Positions 40,501-49,700 are shown, counted from the first letter of the stretch. The stretch is DNA of 64,000 nt from Pelecanus crispus (GCF_030463565.1 NC_134656.1:3458501-3522500), one strand, 5' to 3'. Numbers and translations are program-made. The notes: generated by a model not told the origin, from the sequence alone.

Positions 40501-43500
40501 CCCAGAAATTATCTGCTCCATTACCCTGCAAACTAGGAGCTTGTGTGCTAAAGTGGGCATGGGCAAATACTACCACCAAACGTGAAACAAGGGCACAAAA
40601 CTGCTCAGAGTCTTCTGTGTGTGGTCTGGAACTTTTCTATTTTAAAAATCAGGGATCAGTTCCCGGAAGGTGCTGGACTCTTGCCACAGGCTGTCTGAAA
40701 GTGGTCAGGATTTTGCAGCCCTGGATCTCTGGGGAGAAAGACGGGCACGCGGAAAAGCAAAGGAGATAGTTTTTAGTGCAGTGCCGATGGACGGAGGCTT
40801 GGAGTTGTGACCAAGATGCTCGGGTCCTGCCACTCAACTCTCCAGCGGCCAAGCAAACTTTGCTTTGCACATGGGAAAGGAAGACGAGCGTATCAAAGAT
40901 CATGGCTCTATCACTCATCCCTTTAACTAAATGAGACAACTCACAGAGTTTTGAGCTTTGGGTAACTCCTTGGGGCAACAAATGGATTGTTGAGATCTAC
41001 TGAACCTTTTCTAACCTCTGCATGCTGTGACGTGTGTTCAGCCCATCACTGTAGCCCCGAGTTCAAGGGACCAATAAACCAGCTGTGGATACAAGTCTTA
41101 TTTTCCCACGCTGGGAGACAGGAAAATAGCCATGCTGGATGAAAATCCGTGCCGAGTGGCTCATTCATGTTTAGTTCTTAATGTCGTAAGGAGGCCTAAG
41201 TGCCTTTCCGGCCCCACTGTAGATGATCTGAAGGACATCTGTAACATCTCAGGCAATCACTTTTCTATCCCTGTGGTGCCCCTTAGCAGATATGTAATAT
41301 GCAAGAAACAAGAAAAAACTCTTTATTTCTTGCTCTGCTGGCTGGGGAGGTCTATGCCAAAGCAACTAATAACATCAACCATGTGGACAGCCCCAGAATT
41401 AACAAAAGGCAAAAGTTTAAACAGTTAATACACAGTAGCAGAAATTATAAACATAACAGCTGCGTACTCAGACTGCAAATAAAGGCCAAAATAGCTTCAC
41501 TTTGATAAACTTCATAACTAAGTCTGTCGACTGCTTCAAGGAACTTTTTAGATGCTCAAAATATCACCAGAGCTGTTCCTGCACTGGTACTCCCACCACT
41601 GAGGCTATCCAAGCCCGTTCAAAGCCATGTGAAAAGATAGATCTCATGCCCTGCCTAATGAAAAGCCATCTGGGGCTTCATTTCAGGGGTCCAAGTATTC
41701 TCCAAGGGTTTACGGATAAATAAGCCATTGCAATCACCACTCAAATATCACCAATTTACAAAGGAATGAGAAATCATCAATACAATCAGTGACAATGTTC
41801 ATTTAAAAGAGACTTAGGATGTAATGTGGTACTCACACGGTCTCCTGGAGGCCCATTTGGGCCAGGTGGGCCATCGGTTCCTGTTAAACCCTGTAAAAAA
41901 AAAAAAAAGGTAAGTGTGAAAACGGAGAAATACAGTAATAAGAGCTATAGGAAGTCCTTGTCACCAACACAAATCATGTGAATGCCAAGCTCTCAGGAAA
42001 GCCTAACCATTTTATTTCTCTTTGCAATTAATCATAAAGGAAAGGACCAGAAGCAAATTATCAGTACTTTTCCCTGTGCATTGTAAGTGTGGATGAACAC
42101 CACCAAGCAGTCTTGTTACTGGTGCTTATTGAGTTGCAGCTCAGCTGTGGAAGCTGACTGAATGCTTCCTCTCGCCTGATGCAGAAGAAAATGTGCTGGC
42201 CATAAACCTTACCCACACTCAGGCACCATGGCAGGAAAACATGACTGTGTGCAGTCACCTGTCCAGAGCTGTAGGGCAAACCCCAGGCCAGTGACCAGCA
42301 AGCCTCAGCTAATAAGTGCGACTGGATTTCTGAATTGGGGCTCAACGGGTTTGCTCCAGAAATGTCAACTGATGCCTGTATTTCTGCAGACTTGTCCAGC
42401 GCACCTCTGAAGAACTGCAATGTTTCATTGTAAGAGTGGCATCCTATCAGTTATGCATCTCAAAATTGTTCTCATACTCCTTAATTCAACCAAGAGATGC
42501 TTTCAACTCTTAGAATTTCTCCTGATATGCAAGACATATATGTAGATCCGGGACCCGCTTTGCTTCTCCAGTAGACGCAGAGAAAGCTGATGAGACATTT
42601 GGGGAAAACACCCATGCCTATATGAAATATTTAAAAGATCTAAGAGAAGATGACAAAATACTCACATCCACTCCAGGAAGGCCAGGCAGTCCGGCTTCAC
42701 CAGCTGCTCCAGGCTTCCCTGGTGCACCTTTTGGCCCCTAAATCAGATACAGACAATTATTTTCAACATAATAACAAGAGAAACGTGGCGTGTGTTGATA
42801 CGGGCTACAAGATAGAAGTTAACTTGTTGATGTATTAATCTTACATCACACAACATGGAAGAATTCCTGCAGAGAGACGAAACTTGCCATGAATCCGTAT
42901 CCAAATCCTAAATTCATTTTAGTGCTTTGGCTCAGTTCCACATACAGTTACTCATAAGCTTTTCCTAGTAGCGGGGTAGAAAGGGATGGGGTACGTGTCC
43001 CAAAGCAAAGAGCTGTGCCACCTGGTACAATTTTGAGCACCCCCTGGCAGACAGAGGAGCTGAAGCAGACTCAGACCAATGCCAAAAATAACCACTCATA
43101 TGTGGCTTGGTGCCAGTTTTGTTATACTGGTGATGGGCAAGCTTCATTTCATGCATATCCTCCACTAGCAATGAAGCAGGAGAATGACCCCAGGACTAGT
43201 GCTGAGCATCTCCACTCTTGTGTACTCCTTATGGAAATTCTGCTGCAGATCAAGAGGAAAGTGAGCCAGTAAGCCTTAGCTCTTGCACTGTGTCCCTCTC
43301 AAAAGGATGAGCAAGTCAATGTCAACCAGAAAATACTTACTGGTGGGCCTGGCAAACCAGGAGGGCCCGGCTCTCCCTAAATGAAAAAGACAAGACATCA
43401 GTGTTAGTGCTGAACCTCTTTCTGTTGACTTTTTGCAACACTGGTGTTCTAAAATGTCACAGTGCTCAAGTCTCCCTTCACGCCCACTCCGAGATTTACC

Positions 43501-46500
43501 ACGCTCAGTCTTATGAAGCTGATGCTCTAGATCCTGCTACCCCCTAGAGCAGGATGAACTTGGATAGCCTCTTCCACATCTACAATAGCAGATCTGGTGA
43601 AACCCACATCCTCAGCCTCCCTCAGAGAACCGGTGCTTCTGAACAGTGCCCAGCACCTCCAGCTTCTTCCAGATATGCTTGGAAATTATTTGCACTTGGG
43701 CTTGGCTGCAAGTGGGGCAGAGAGGAAGCTGGATGGCTATCAAGGCTTTCAAACATCTTCCTGATGACACAGAGGGATACAATGATAAGCTCCAGGTATC
43801 CAGGACACAGTACGAAACTGTGGTACTACCAGGAGCTGGGGACTATCACAAACTGAAGAATGAACAAACTGCCTACAATGATTTTCTTCATGTGACTAAA
43901 CTTTGACAGGAAAAGCAAATGAACAAACCCCCCAACTGATTTCCACCTAATTCAACTGCACAATGTGGATTAAACCAAATTTTCATAAAATATTTCTAAA
44001 GTGCTCATTTTTTCCTATCCTAATGGAAAGCAACTTTTAAGAACAGCATTAAAGGTGTTTAGGAGACAATATTTAAAAAGTCTTTGAATCACTCCTAGCT
44101 CAGCCAGCTGTAACGTCATTCAAGAGCTTGCATGGACCCCAGACAAGATATTTGTGTTTTGTTGTTAGCCCCTGAAAGAGGCGATCATTTGTGAATAGCA
44201 GGAGCTTGGCTGGACCTCGGTTTCCCATCTCATCCCGCAGAAAATCACTTTGTGTCCTAGTTCCAGATGTCTGGATGGTACCCTCCTGTCCTCGTTTCGG
44301 CTGGGATAGAGTTAATTTTGTTCCTAGTAGCAGGCATAGTGCTAAACCACGACACCTCCCCTCCTGGCTTTAGGCTAAGTGCACTAAATATTGCGAGGGG
44401 CTCAGGTATTGTGGGCGAGCGGAGGGCATGTTGATACCCTGGAAGAAGAAAAATCTATATGGAGAAAGGGTGTTTTATTAACAGAGCAAGGCTAGAAATA
44501 ACACCATCCCTGCCGTGGGCCTGATAATTAGGAGTTAGAAGGCGGTAAGCAAAGTTGTGGAATTTATAGCATGTTTCTATATTTACTGTGTCGGCAGCTG
44601 TGAAGTCTGCGGGCGAATCTCTCAAGACTGGCTGCCTTGATTTGCTCAGGCGAGGATTTATGTACCGCGCTGGTGACCGATCAACGCACAGACCAGAGGG
44701 TCATTGAACAGACGGAGCTTTATGCGCTGTCTTGCTGAAGCAACTCCTTTGCTGTTCTTTGCCCACAGATTTCCCATAAATAGTTATCATTATCATAGGT
44801 GGGGAAGGTCCCCTGCCAAGGAAATGAAAGGAGCAGTTCTTTTGCAATGAATGGTTTGAAAAGGCAGCTAGAAATGGCAGCAGAGGTGGTTTACTCCCTC
44901 CTCCATCACTCGAGATTGCCAGCCCCTTGCATTTTTTCTTGCCTGCGTGATGGCAATCCCTACAGCAAGGTCACAGCACCAGCAAAGGCCGCTTGGAACC
45001 ATCTTAAACCTTGATCCTGCCATCGTGGACCCCTGCGGGACTCTGCAGGAGCACCAGAACTTCAGTCAGCTGAATCAAAAGCCTAATCAGTGTTTATACC
45101 CCTAATGCCAGATCACTGGGAATTAGAGGCAAAGGCTGTCAGCAAAAGGAAATGCTCTCCTGGTGCTACACAAGAGGGAAGGAAGTTTACTCTTTCTTAG
45201 CAAGTCAAGCCAGGAGATGAAAAGTGGGGAAAAAAAAAAGCGCAAGCTTGATTTTTGAAAAGTGACAATTGCTTATTAGCAATTTGGGGAATTACATCCC
45301 CAGAAATAATTCACAGGAACCTGTCACTAATTCTCTCAATCATAACATGCTGTTTCTATTCTTGGGAGGGAGAGATTTTGTTTGATATTGAGTACAAAAC
45401 GTGAAGCATGTTAAAGGCTATAATTATAAAATATTTCAGAGGGACTTAATATTGCAGCTCCCACTGAAAAGCAGGAATGAAAGCAGCAGCTTCTAGAAAC
45501 CGTGCTTATGGGGGTCATCCAAGGTTTGTTCGGAGATATCCTGAATAATTCAGCTGTATGTTATGCACCGCTCACGGCCGATGGTAAGGGACTGCTGAAC
45601 ACCTCGGCAGCACACATCCAGCTCAAAGACCGTTCAGCAACTCTTCCCACACAGCATTCAGCCAAAGCCATCTGTGAAGACGACCCAGCTGGAGTGGCTT
45701 ACAGAATTCAGGAAACTTGCATAGATACGGTCCAGAAAAGTTCTGACTGTGCTTTAAAAAAAAGTCTCATCACTAAAGAAAAGAAATAAAATTACAGTTT
45801 CATTCTTTGCAGTGGTAGAATTGATGTGACCACTCAGGCTCCACATGATCCTCTCCATGCAGCACTATGAAATCACAGAGCAGTGCTGGATGTTGTATGC
45901 CATAATTTTTTGGAGGGTACTGCCAGAAAAACAGTAGCCCTTAAACTGGGAGGCTTCACGACTGCTCAACACTAGCCACAGCTCTGCATCTCTTCTCCTA
46001 TGTAATTCCTTAAAGGAATAAGTGTCCTGCTGAATAGCAGAAACCATCCCGGTGCCTGTCCCTGAGCAGCGGGGCCATCTCACATGAACACCTGACAACC
46101 TATATCCATATATATATATATCCATATATCATATATCCATAGGAGGGATGTAGATCAAGTCTCTTCAAATGATAGACTATGCCTGCATAGCCAAAACTCC
46201 AGACTCAAGCTGGGACTGCAAGACTTAGCACCTTAAATACTTTACTCAGCCGTTCAATTTACTAGGACTAAGTTCTCCATATTAATTAGATGTTGCTATT
46301 TGGTCCTGTTCCACAGGGAGCCTTCCGAAGCTTTCAGCAGTGGATGAAAGGGCGCAGGTTCACGTGACCAGCATCTCCCCAGGCTCCTGTTTCCAAGAGT
46401 GATCAGAAGCGATGCTGGTGCTGTTCCAGGACTAAGGTGTAAAATATCCTGCAGAAAGCAGGAACTGAACAACACAATTACAGGGATTTGTTTCTTTCCG

Positions 46501-49383
46501 ATTGCCTATATGCAGACGTTGGTTGCGACCTGGAAGTCTGAAGGGCTTCATCCCTCCCAGATTCTTCTTTTTCAGTGTGTACAGAAATGCAGCCACCCTC
46601 TCCTGAAGCCCACTCCACGCGACGTCCTGCTGCAGTGACCGCACAGCTCACTGCTGCTAACGGGAGCGCGTGTCCTCCACCCTCTGCCAGGGCGTCCCCT
46701 TAGGCCTTTTAGCACATCGTGAAAAACATCGGAGAGAAACCAGCGAGGTACCAGCTCCGAACTTTTCACGTTACAAAACCAGAGTGAGGTTTTCAGTGAA
46801 AGTCTCCGTTAGCCGAAAGGACGCTTTAGAGGGACTAGCTGCAAATCAATGCGGTTCTCTCTTCAGACCAGCCTTGCTCACAGAGCCACTGTGAACGCTC
46901 ACCACTGCAGACAAAAAAGCTCCTTGTTCACCACATACCAGGGAACTTGTATATCTTTTTTTACCTTCTTATCCAAAAGAAAGTAACCTGCATGGAATGA
47001 ATAGAATTTTTCAAGATTGCTTAAAGGCCCAATTCCAATAAACTTACTTCAGACGAGCTTTAAAAAACCCTGGCTTATTCCATAAGGAACTTAGAGAGAC
47101 AAGCACTACTCAAACTGCGTATCGAAGCAGGAATCCGGCCTTTTGCATTTGATGTGGTCTTGTTGAAGGTCCATCTGATGCTCTTTTTATCCACTGCCAA
47201 CTACAGGACACAATTCAGTCCTTATCCAACAGATGCACAGATGCAAAATTTTTCTTTTCTATGGAACCATGGATTAAAAGTAACAGGACAAGTTTTTCTC
47301 CTCCAGTAAGTCCTGTGGCACGTAGTCTTCTACCTCTACTGCCTGCTGAAATAAAGGGTGCCCGCTTCATTTGCCTTTTGTGCCACTAAAAGCAACTCAC
47401 GTCTGGAAACACACGAGCCAGACTCTGACCTCTCACGTGCCAATGTAAGTTAGGGATAGCCATACTAACAACGCTGAAATAAAACCAACGTTAAGTAAGA
47501 GCAGTGTCCAGCGCAGCATATTTGAGTTTCTTGGGGCCTCTCTAGAAATGTGGATGCTCTGTAGGGTCACATAAACTTCTCTCTGAACTACAGAACATGC
47601 AATGACTCCGACGTCATACCCATGCACTCAACTGTATTACGTTCCCCCTCCTCCCTAGACACCAGAAGAGGAATGTTCTGCTTTGCAAGCAGGGTCACGA
47701 ATTCCTAGCTCTGTCCTGAACCCTCTCTTGAGCCAGGGGATTGATCTTGCAAAGAACCTGAGGCCACTCAGCACCTCCACTCGCTGCCCTGGCTCTTGCA
47801 GGAGGAAGCCTCCCTCGAGCAGGCTGGTTCTCCAGGTCCATCCACCTCCGAAGGGTGGCCCCAAGGCTGAGGCTCTGGAGAACAAGAGCTGCTTCTCTGC
47901 TCAGTTGGCTCTGCCTCTGCTCCACCCCTCGCCCTCCCTCGGCCGAGCCTGCCCTCTGCCGCGCGGCACTCACGTCTATCCCGTCCTTGCCAGATGGTCC
48001 AGGGGGTCCTCGTGGTCCAGGAGGGCCTTGTGGTCCTACTCTCTGAAAGGATTGGGGGAAACAGAGAGAGAAGAGTTTATTTTTGCATCAGAAGAAACAG
48101 ATGGGCTAAATCAGAAAGCAATGGCCAAGTCCTACAGGATAACCCTAAATCTGCACTAACCCTCCATCCCTTGGGGCCCCCACCATCCTGGCTGGACTCA
48201 GAGGAGCTCAGGACCGGTGCAAGGCTCTTTGGAAAACGTTCTAGACTGAGCACATCCTCAGGGCTCCCAGCTCGTTTAACTGCTGGCTTATGCTGGGAAT
48301 CAGAGCTGGTTGCTGGGCAGCAAATGGTTTTGGTTGTATAGGAAACGGTTCTCACTGCCTACGGGCACGTTTCATTTTGGGCAGGGGAGGAAATGCAAAG
48401 CCCATGGAAAATAGGTGCCAAGTGCTTGGCATTAAAAATTAATTTATAGTCCCAGTGTGATGGGGTGATGGAAGAGCCAGGCAGACACCGTTGCAGACAG
48501 AAGGAGAAAGGGAAAGTCTCCTCTCTGAGCAGGACGCCATTTGAAAATCTGGGATTTTGGAGGAGGTCTGAGGTGGGGGGAAGGAAAGAAAGGTCCAATA
48601 AATGACTTCTGTATGGAGAGGGCTCCAGAGAGCAACGTGCTGTAGCTTCAGCGAACAAAGGTTTCATTGTAGACGCAGCTCTGCTCGCAGCAGACGAGGG
48701 CAGCTCTGAATTCCCAAGCCAGACCGCCAAAATTCCTCACTAACACAATGAAAAACCTCACTGAGGAGTAACTTCCCCAGGCAGTAATATTAACACCATA
48801 AAGGGAAGCTTAATATAGCTTCACATCTGAAGTGAGCAAGGGTTAAATATGCTGGTTTGCAAGTGTAAAATTTGAAACTCGATTGAGGGAAAGAGTAAGA
48901 AATTCTGATTCAGATGAAGACCCAGATCAGGAGATCAGTCTCTCTGGCAACCTATTACTTCACTGTAAAAGAAAACTCCTTCTCTTACATCAACAGGTCT
49001 CACCTTTCCCAAGGCTTGCTCTCCCGTAACTGCAGTCCCGCAGGGGAAGGCAATACTTCTACACAAAGCATAAAGCTGCAGTTTCTATGGCAGGATGCGA
49101 TCTAAAAGCCTACCTGCGCACGTACAAAGCCAGATGTGCTTGCCAGGCACTCCGTGTAACACCACAAGCAACACGCACATCGTTAATAAACTTTAGACTC
49201 TAATAATCTGCCTATTGCCACGTTGCATCCTGCAGGTATAACATACACAGATCACTCTCTTTTTCACCTTACGGACTTTTCTCTTCTTGAGCACAAGACA
49301 TAAATGAGGCTTCTTACCTGAGCTGATGCTGTGGCTAACAGCTGGCATAGGAAGAGAAGCCCAAGAGCAGAGAATGCAGCCAT
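10338..49383 (-). CDS. COL9A3: COL9A3, collagen type IX alpha-3 chain (gene span, 32 coding exons)
   Basis: One of three chains of the fibril-associated collagen IX heterotrimer, secreted into cartilage and eye matrix on the surface of collagen II fibrils. The 32 exons below join in phase into 675 aa (human about 684 aa, also 32 exons). Order: signal peptide 1-22; COL3 about 25-161; NC3 about 162-176 with Cys170 and Cys174; COL2 from Gly177 to about 512; NC2 513-546 with Cys525; COL1 from Gly547; NC1 with Cys658 and Cys663 (ICDTSAC). Most helical exons are 54, 45, 36 or 72 bp and begin with a Gly codon, the classic collagen pattern. The family's interruptions GK, GQ and GITKN are all present. 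Odd: an extra Gly-to-Ala break in exon 19. No frameshift or stop was found. Confidence 0.97.
10514..12532 (-). other. COL9A3: COL9A3 intron 31 (2.0 kb)
   Basis: Intronic; includes a (tg/ta)-rich patch at about 10577-10605. No repeat family, RNA gene or extra Gly-X-Y exon was recognised in it. Confidence 0.8.
12533..12610 (-). CDS. COL9A3: COL9A3 exon 31 (COL1)
   Basis: Encodes [20 protein letters not shown] and onward. It contains the two-residue GQ interruption that other COL9A3 proteins have at the same place. Donor CAAG|GTAAGG. Confidence 0.95.
12867..13049 (-). CDS. COL9A3: COL9A3 exon 30 (NC2 to COL1)
   Basis: Begins with [17 protein letters not shown] of NC2, then enters COL1 at [16 protein letters not shown]. 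At 183 bp it is the largest exon. The NC2 helix-like segment follows the trimer-registering region around Cys525. Confidence 0.97.
13407..13434. repeat. 14-bp tandem duplication
   Basis: Two exact copies of acaagttttctgaa, followed by a third partial acaag. Lies in COL9A3 intron 29. Confidence 0.9.
13894..13948 (-). CDS. COL9A3: COL9A3 exon 29 (NC2)
   Basis: Encodes [18 protein letters not shown], the diagnostic start of NC2 with Cys525; the split Asp531 codon joins exon 30. Acceptor attgcag, donor ATG|GTGAGT. Confidence 0.97.
13949..14613 (-). other. COL9A3: COL9A3 intron 28
   Basis: Intronic; AT-rich, nothing recognisable. Confidence 0.8.
14614..14760 (-). CDS. COL9A3: COL9A3 exon 28 (COL2 end)
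   Basis: 147 bp, 49 codons: [20 protein letters not shown] and continuing to GKPGPP. It is the only COL2 exon that starts inside a triplet (Gly-Glu|Pro). A run of 20 A lies just upstream of the acceptor at 14779-14798 on the plus strand. Confidence 0.96.
15165..15197 (-). CDS. COL9A3: COL9A3 exon 27 (COL2)
   Basis: 33 bp, [11 protein letters not shown]. It ends after Gly-Glu, so the triplet is completed by exon 28. Acceptor ttccaacag, donor GAG|GTATGT. Confidence 0.95.
15777..15821 (-). CDS. COL9A3: COL9A3 exon 26 (COL2)
   Basis: 45 bp, [15 protein letters not shown]. Acceptor actttcag, donor CTG|GTAGGT. Confidence 0.96.
15822..17283 (-). other. COL9A3: COL9A3 intron 25 (1.5 kb)
   Basis: Intronic; no repeat family or further exon recognised. 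Confidence 0.8.
17284..17319 (-). CDS. COL9A3: COL9A3 exon 25 (COL2)
   Basis: 36 bp, [12 protein letters not shown]. Acceptor attctcag, donor CAG|GTAAGT. Confidence 0.95.
17320..20849 (-). other. COL9A3: COL9A3 intron 24 (3.5 kb)
   Basis: Intronic. Contains a run of 20 T at 19924-19943 and otherwise nothing recognisable; no Gly-X-Y exon is missing at this point in the protein. Confidence 0.8.
20850..20921 (-). CDS. COL9A3: COL9A3 exon 24 (COL2)
   Basis: 72 bp, 24 codons: [19 protein letters not shown] then ELGDR. The second triplet is Gly-Ala-Gly. Acceptor cctgacag, donor AGG|GTAAGG. Confidence 0.95.
21681..21734 (-). CDS. COL9A3: COL9A3 exon 23 (COL2)
   Basis: 54 bp, [18 protein letters not shown]. 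The donor CAG|GTCGGT is weak, with C at +3. The peptide and phase leave no better end. Confidence 0.93.
21735..24310 (-). other. COL9A3: COL9A3 intron 22 (2.6 kb)
   Basis: Intronic. Contains three copies of the heptamer aaatcag at 22789-22809. No other element recognised. Confidence 0.8.
24311..24364 (-). CDS. COL9A3: COL9A3 exon 22 (COL2)
   Basis: 54 bp, [18 protein letters not shown]. Acceptor attgccag, donor ACC|GTAAGT. Confidence 0.96.
24774..24827 (-). CDS. COL9A3: COL9A3 exon 21 (COL2)
   Basis: 54 bp, [18 protein letters not shown]. Acceptor ctctgcag, donor CCT|GTACGT. Confidence 0.96.
25619..25674. repeat. AT microsatellite
   Basis: Imperfect (at)n run in COL9A3 intron 20. Confidence 0.9.
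25841..25885 (-). CDS. COL9A3: COL9A3 exon 20 (COL2)
   Basis: 45 bp, [15 protein letters not shown]. Acceptor ttttttcag, donor CCA|GTAAGT. Confidence 0.96.
26562..26615 (-). CDS. COL9A3: COL9A3 exon 19 (COL2, with Gly-to-Ala interruption)
   Basis: 54 bp, [18 protein letters not shown]. Residue 318, where every helical triplet should have Gly, is Ala (GCT); the triplets read [12 protein letters not shown] differs from GGT by one base. Both splice sites are good (tccacag; CCC|GTGAGT), so the exon looks functional. Confidence 0.95.
27229..27282 (-). CDS. COL9A3: COL9A3 exon 18 (COL2)
   Basis: 54 bp, [18 protein letters not shown]. Acceptor ggttgcag, donor AAG|GTTTGT. Confidence 0.95.
27576..27629 (-). 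CDS. COL9A3: COL9A3 exon 17 (COL2)
   Basis: 54 bp, [18 protein letters not shown]. Acceptor atttctag, donor CCT|GTAAGT. Confidence 0.96.
28074..28127 (-). CDS. COL9A3: COL9A3 exon 16 (COL2)
   Basis: 54 bp, [18 protein letters not shown]. Acceptor gtcatag, donor ACT|GTAAGT. Confidence 0.96.
28128..29284 (-). other. COL9A3: COL9A3 intron 15 (1.2 kb)
   Basis: Intronic; nothing recognised. Confidence 0.8.
29285..29338 (-). CDS. COL9A3: COL9A3 exon 15 (COL2)
   Basis: 54 bp, [18 protein letters not shown]. Its first two residues join Arg242 from exon 14 to make Arg-Gly-Asp. Donor GCT|GTATGT. Confidence 0.96.
30120..30173 (-). CDS. COL9A3: COL9A3 exon 14 (COL2)
   Basis: 54 bp, [18 protein letters not shown]. 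Acceptor taattag, donor AGG|GTAAGA. Confidence 0.96.
30574..30596. repeat. Homopolymer run of 23 T
   Basis: In COL9A3 intron 13. No retroposed body is recognisable beside it. Confidence 0.9.
30727..30780 (-). CDS. COL9A3: COL9A3 exon 13 (COL2)
   Basis: 54 bp, [18 protein letters not shown]. Acceptor ctcccag, donor CAG|GTAACA. Confidence 0.96.
31262..31315 (-). CDS. COL9A3: COL9A3 exon 12 (COL2)
   Basis: 54 bp, [18 protein letters not shown]; the charged KGE/GEK pattern is typical of this part of the chain. Acceptor atttctag, donor AAG|GTAAAC. Confidence 0.96.
31316..32992 (-). other. COL9A3: COL9A3 intron 11 (1.7 kb)
   Basis: Intronic; nothing recognised. Confidence 0.8.
32993..33049 (-). 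CDS. COL9A3: COL9A3 exon 11 (NC3 to COL2)
   Basis: 57 bp, [19 protein letters not shown]. Cys170 and Cys174 are the NC3 cysteines used for interchain disulfides; COL2 starts at Gly177. Confidence 0.97.
33050..34450 (-). other. COL9A3: COL9A3 intron 10 (1.4 kb)
   Basis: Intronic; nothing recognised. Confidence 0.8.
34451..34492 (-). CDS. COL9A3: COL9A3 exon 10 (COL3 end and NC3)
   Basis: 42 bp, [14 protein letters not shown]. The Gly-X-Y repeat stops after GTF. The NC3 hinge here is Gly/Asp-rich and short, as expected for alpha-3; I see no Ser-Gly glycosaminoglycan site, which belongs to the alpha-2 chain. Confidence 0.95.
35245..35298 (-). CDS. COL9A3: COL9A3 exon 9 (COL3)
   Basis: 54 bp, [18 protein letters not shown]. 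Acceptor tttttag, donor CCC|GTAAGT. Confidence 0.96.
35971..36024 (-). CDS. COL9A3: COL9A3 exon 8 (COL3)
   Basis: 54 bp, [18 protein letters not shown]. Acceptor ttccacag, donor CCT|GTGAGT. Confidence 0.96.
36543..36566 (-). CDS. COL9A3: COL9A3 exon 7 (COL3, GK interruption)
   Basis: Only 24 bp, GKGLPGPP. Read with its neighbours the triplets are [11 protein letters not shown], a two-residue imperfection also present in other vertebrate COL9A3. Acceptor tttccag, donor CCA|GTAAGT. Confidence 0.94.
37184..37219 (-). CDS. COL9A3: COL9A3 exon 6 (COL3)
   Basis: 36 bp, [12 protein letters not shown]. Acceptor cctgtag, donor GCT|GTAAGT. Confidence 0.95.
37220..41836 (-). other. COL9A3: COL9A3 intron 5 (4.6 kb)
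   Basis: Intronic. It holds one CR1 fragment (39240-39315) and an A/G-rich run near 38270-38295; no exon or RNA gene is recognised. Confidence 0.8.
39240..39315 (-). mobile_element. CR1 3'-end fragment, antisense to the window
   Basis: The plus strand reads 'atagaatcatttaggctgga' then 'agacctttaagattatcgag' and 'ccaaccataaacctaacac', the complement of the CR1 terminus. A short 5'-truncated copy in COL9A3 intron 5. Confidence 0.88.
41837..41890 (-). CDS. COL9A3: COL9A3 exon 5 (COL3)
   Basis: 54 bp, [18 protein letters not shown]. Acceptor tttttacag, donor CGT|GTGAGT. Confidence 0.96.
42666..42737 (-). CDS. COL9A3: COL9A3 exon 4 (COL3)
   Basis: 72 bp, [19 protein letters not shown] then LPGVD. 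Acceptor gatttag, donor GAT|GTGAGT. Confidence 0.96.
43341..43376 (-). CDS. COL9A3: COL9A3 exon 3 (COL3)
   Basis: 36 bp, [12 protein letters not shown]. Its human counterpart is the exon skipped in multiple epiphyseal dysplasia (established knowledge). Acceptor tcatttag, donor CCA|GTAAGT. Confidence 0.96.
44286..44350 (+). mobile_element. Short LTR-like fragment (avian endogenous retrovirus type)
   Basis: 'gtttcggctgggatagagtt' followed by 'aattttgttcctagtagcag' closely resembles the beginning of an LTR that is very common in bird genomes. Similarity fades after about 65 bp and no retroviral coding region is present. Identification is by recall of the motif and the family name is left open. 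Confidence 0.65.
46101..46140. repeat. AT/ATCC microsatellite
   Basis: Imperfect (at)n with interspersed atcc units in COL9A3 intron 2. Confidence 0.85.
47974..48042 (-). CDS. COL9A3: COL9A3 exon 2 (mature N-terminus, COL3 start)
   Basis: 69 bp, [18 protein letters not shown] then KDGID. The short non-collagenous N-terminus leads straight into COL3 at Gly25. Acceptor cctttcag, donor GAC|GTGAGT. Confidence 0.96.
48654..48671. promoter_or_regulatory. COL9A3: Inverted SOX9-type dimer site in COL9A3 intron 1
   Basis: AACAAAG, a 4-bp spacer, then CATTGTA: two SOX half sites in the head-to-head arrangement that SoxE dimers prefer in cartilage enhancers. It lies about 0.7 kb inside the gene from the start codon. 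The motif is seen; its activity is inferred. Confidence 0.55.
49318..49383 (-). CDS. COL9A3: COL9A3 exon 1 (start codon and signal peptide)
   Basis: 66 bp beginning ATG in the context caccATGG, a strong Kozak sequence. Encodes [16 protein letters not shown] then ATASAQ, a hydrophobic signal peptide with a likely cleavage after the Ala-rich end. Donor CAG|GTAAGA joins exon 2 in phase 0. Confidence 0.96.
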
Positions 49384-49700
49384 GGTGCCCAGGCTCTGCC
49401 TCTCCGTTCCTCCTGGGCAGCTAAACCTTTTCTCCTCCAGGGTCCAGCAGACCCCTCCTCCTCCTCCCGGGTCTCAGCTTACAAAGGAGAGACTCCTCGC
49501 CTCCAGATAAACCTGTGGCTCCAGCCGGAGGGGCAGAGCTCAGGAGCACAGGCGAGAGGGGCTGAGCTGGGAGGAGAGAGGAGGTTTGGGAAGGAGGTGG
49601 GAGAAGGAGGGGGAGCAGCAGTCAGCCAGGAAGAGAAGCTCTCATTCATGCCCCGCTGGGCAGCCCCAGCCTTGAGCAAACAGGGAGGGAGCCTAAGGAA
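49384..49700 (-). promoter_or_regulatory. COL9A3: COL9A3 5' UTR and proximal promoter
   Basis: No TATA box is seen. The plus strand has a (cct)n-rich block at about 49454-49470 and purine-rich GGGAGGAG repeats at about 49575-49620, which resemble Sp1-family sites. A single SOX half site, ACAAAG, is at 49481-49486. The transcription start is not determinable. Confidence 0.5.

Larger units (their letters stand above)
43377..47973 (-). other. COL9A3: COL9A3 intron 2 (4.6 kb)
   Basis: Intronic. Contains the LTR-like fragment at 44286-44350 and an AT microsatellite at 46101-46140; no exon is recognised. Confidence 0.8.

Noticed and set aside
45502-45789. Plus-strand open frame of 95 codons in COL9A3 intron 2
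   Set aside because: Reads somewhat like protein, but no recognised family, no promoter or splice support, and it lies inside an intron on the opposite strand.
47683-48159. Plus-strand open frame of 158 codons
   Set aside because: It overlaps COL9A3 exon 2 in antisense and has no family resemblance.
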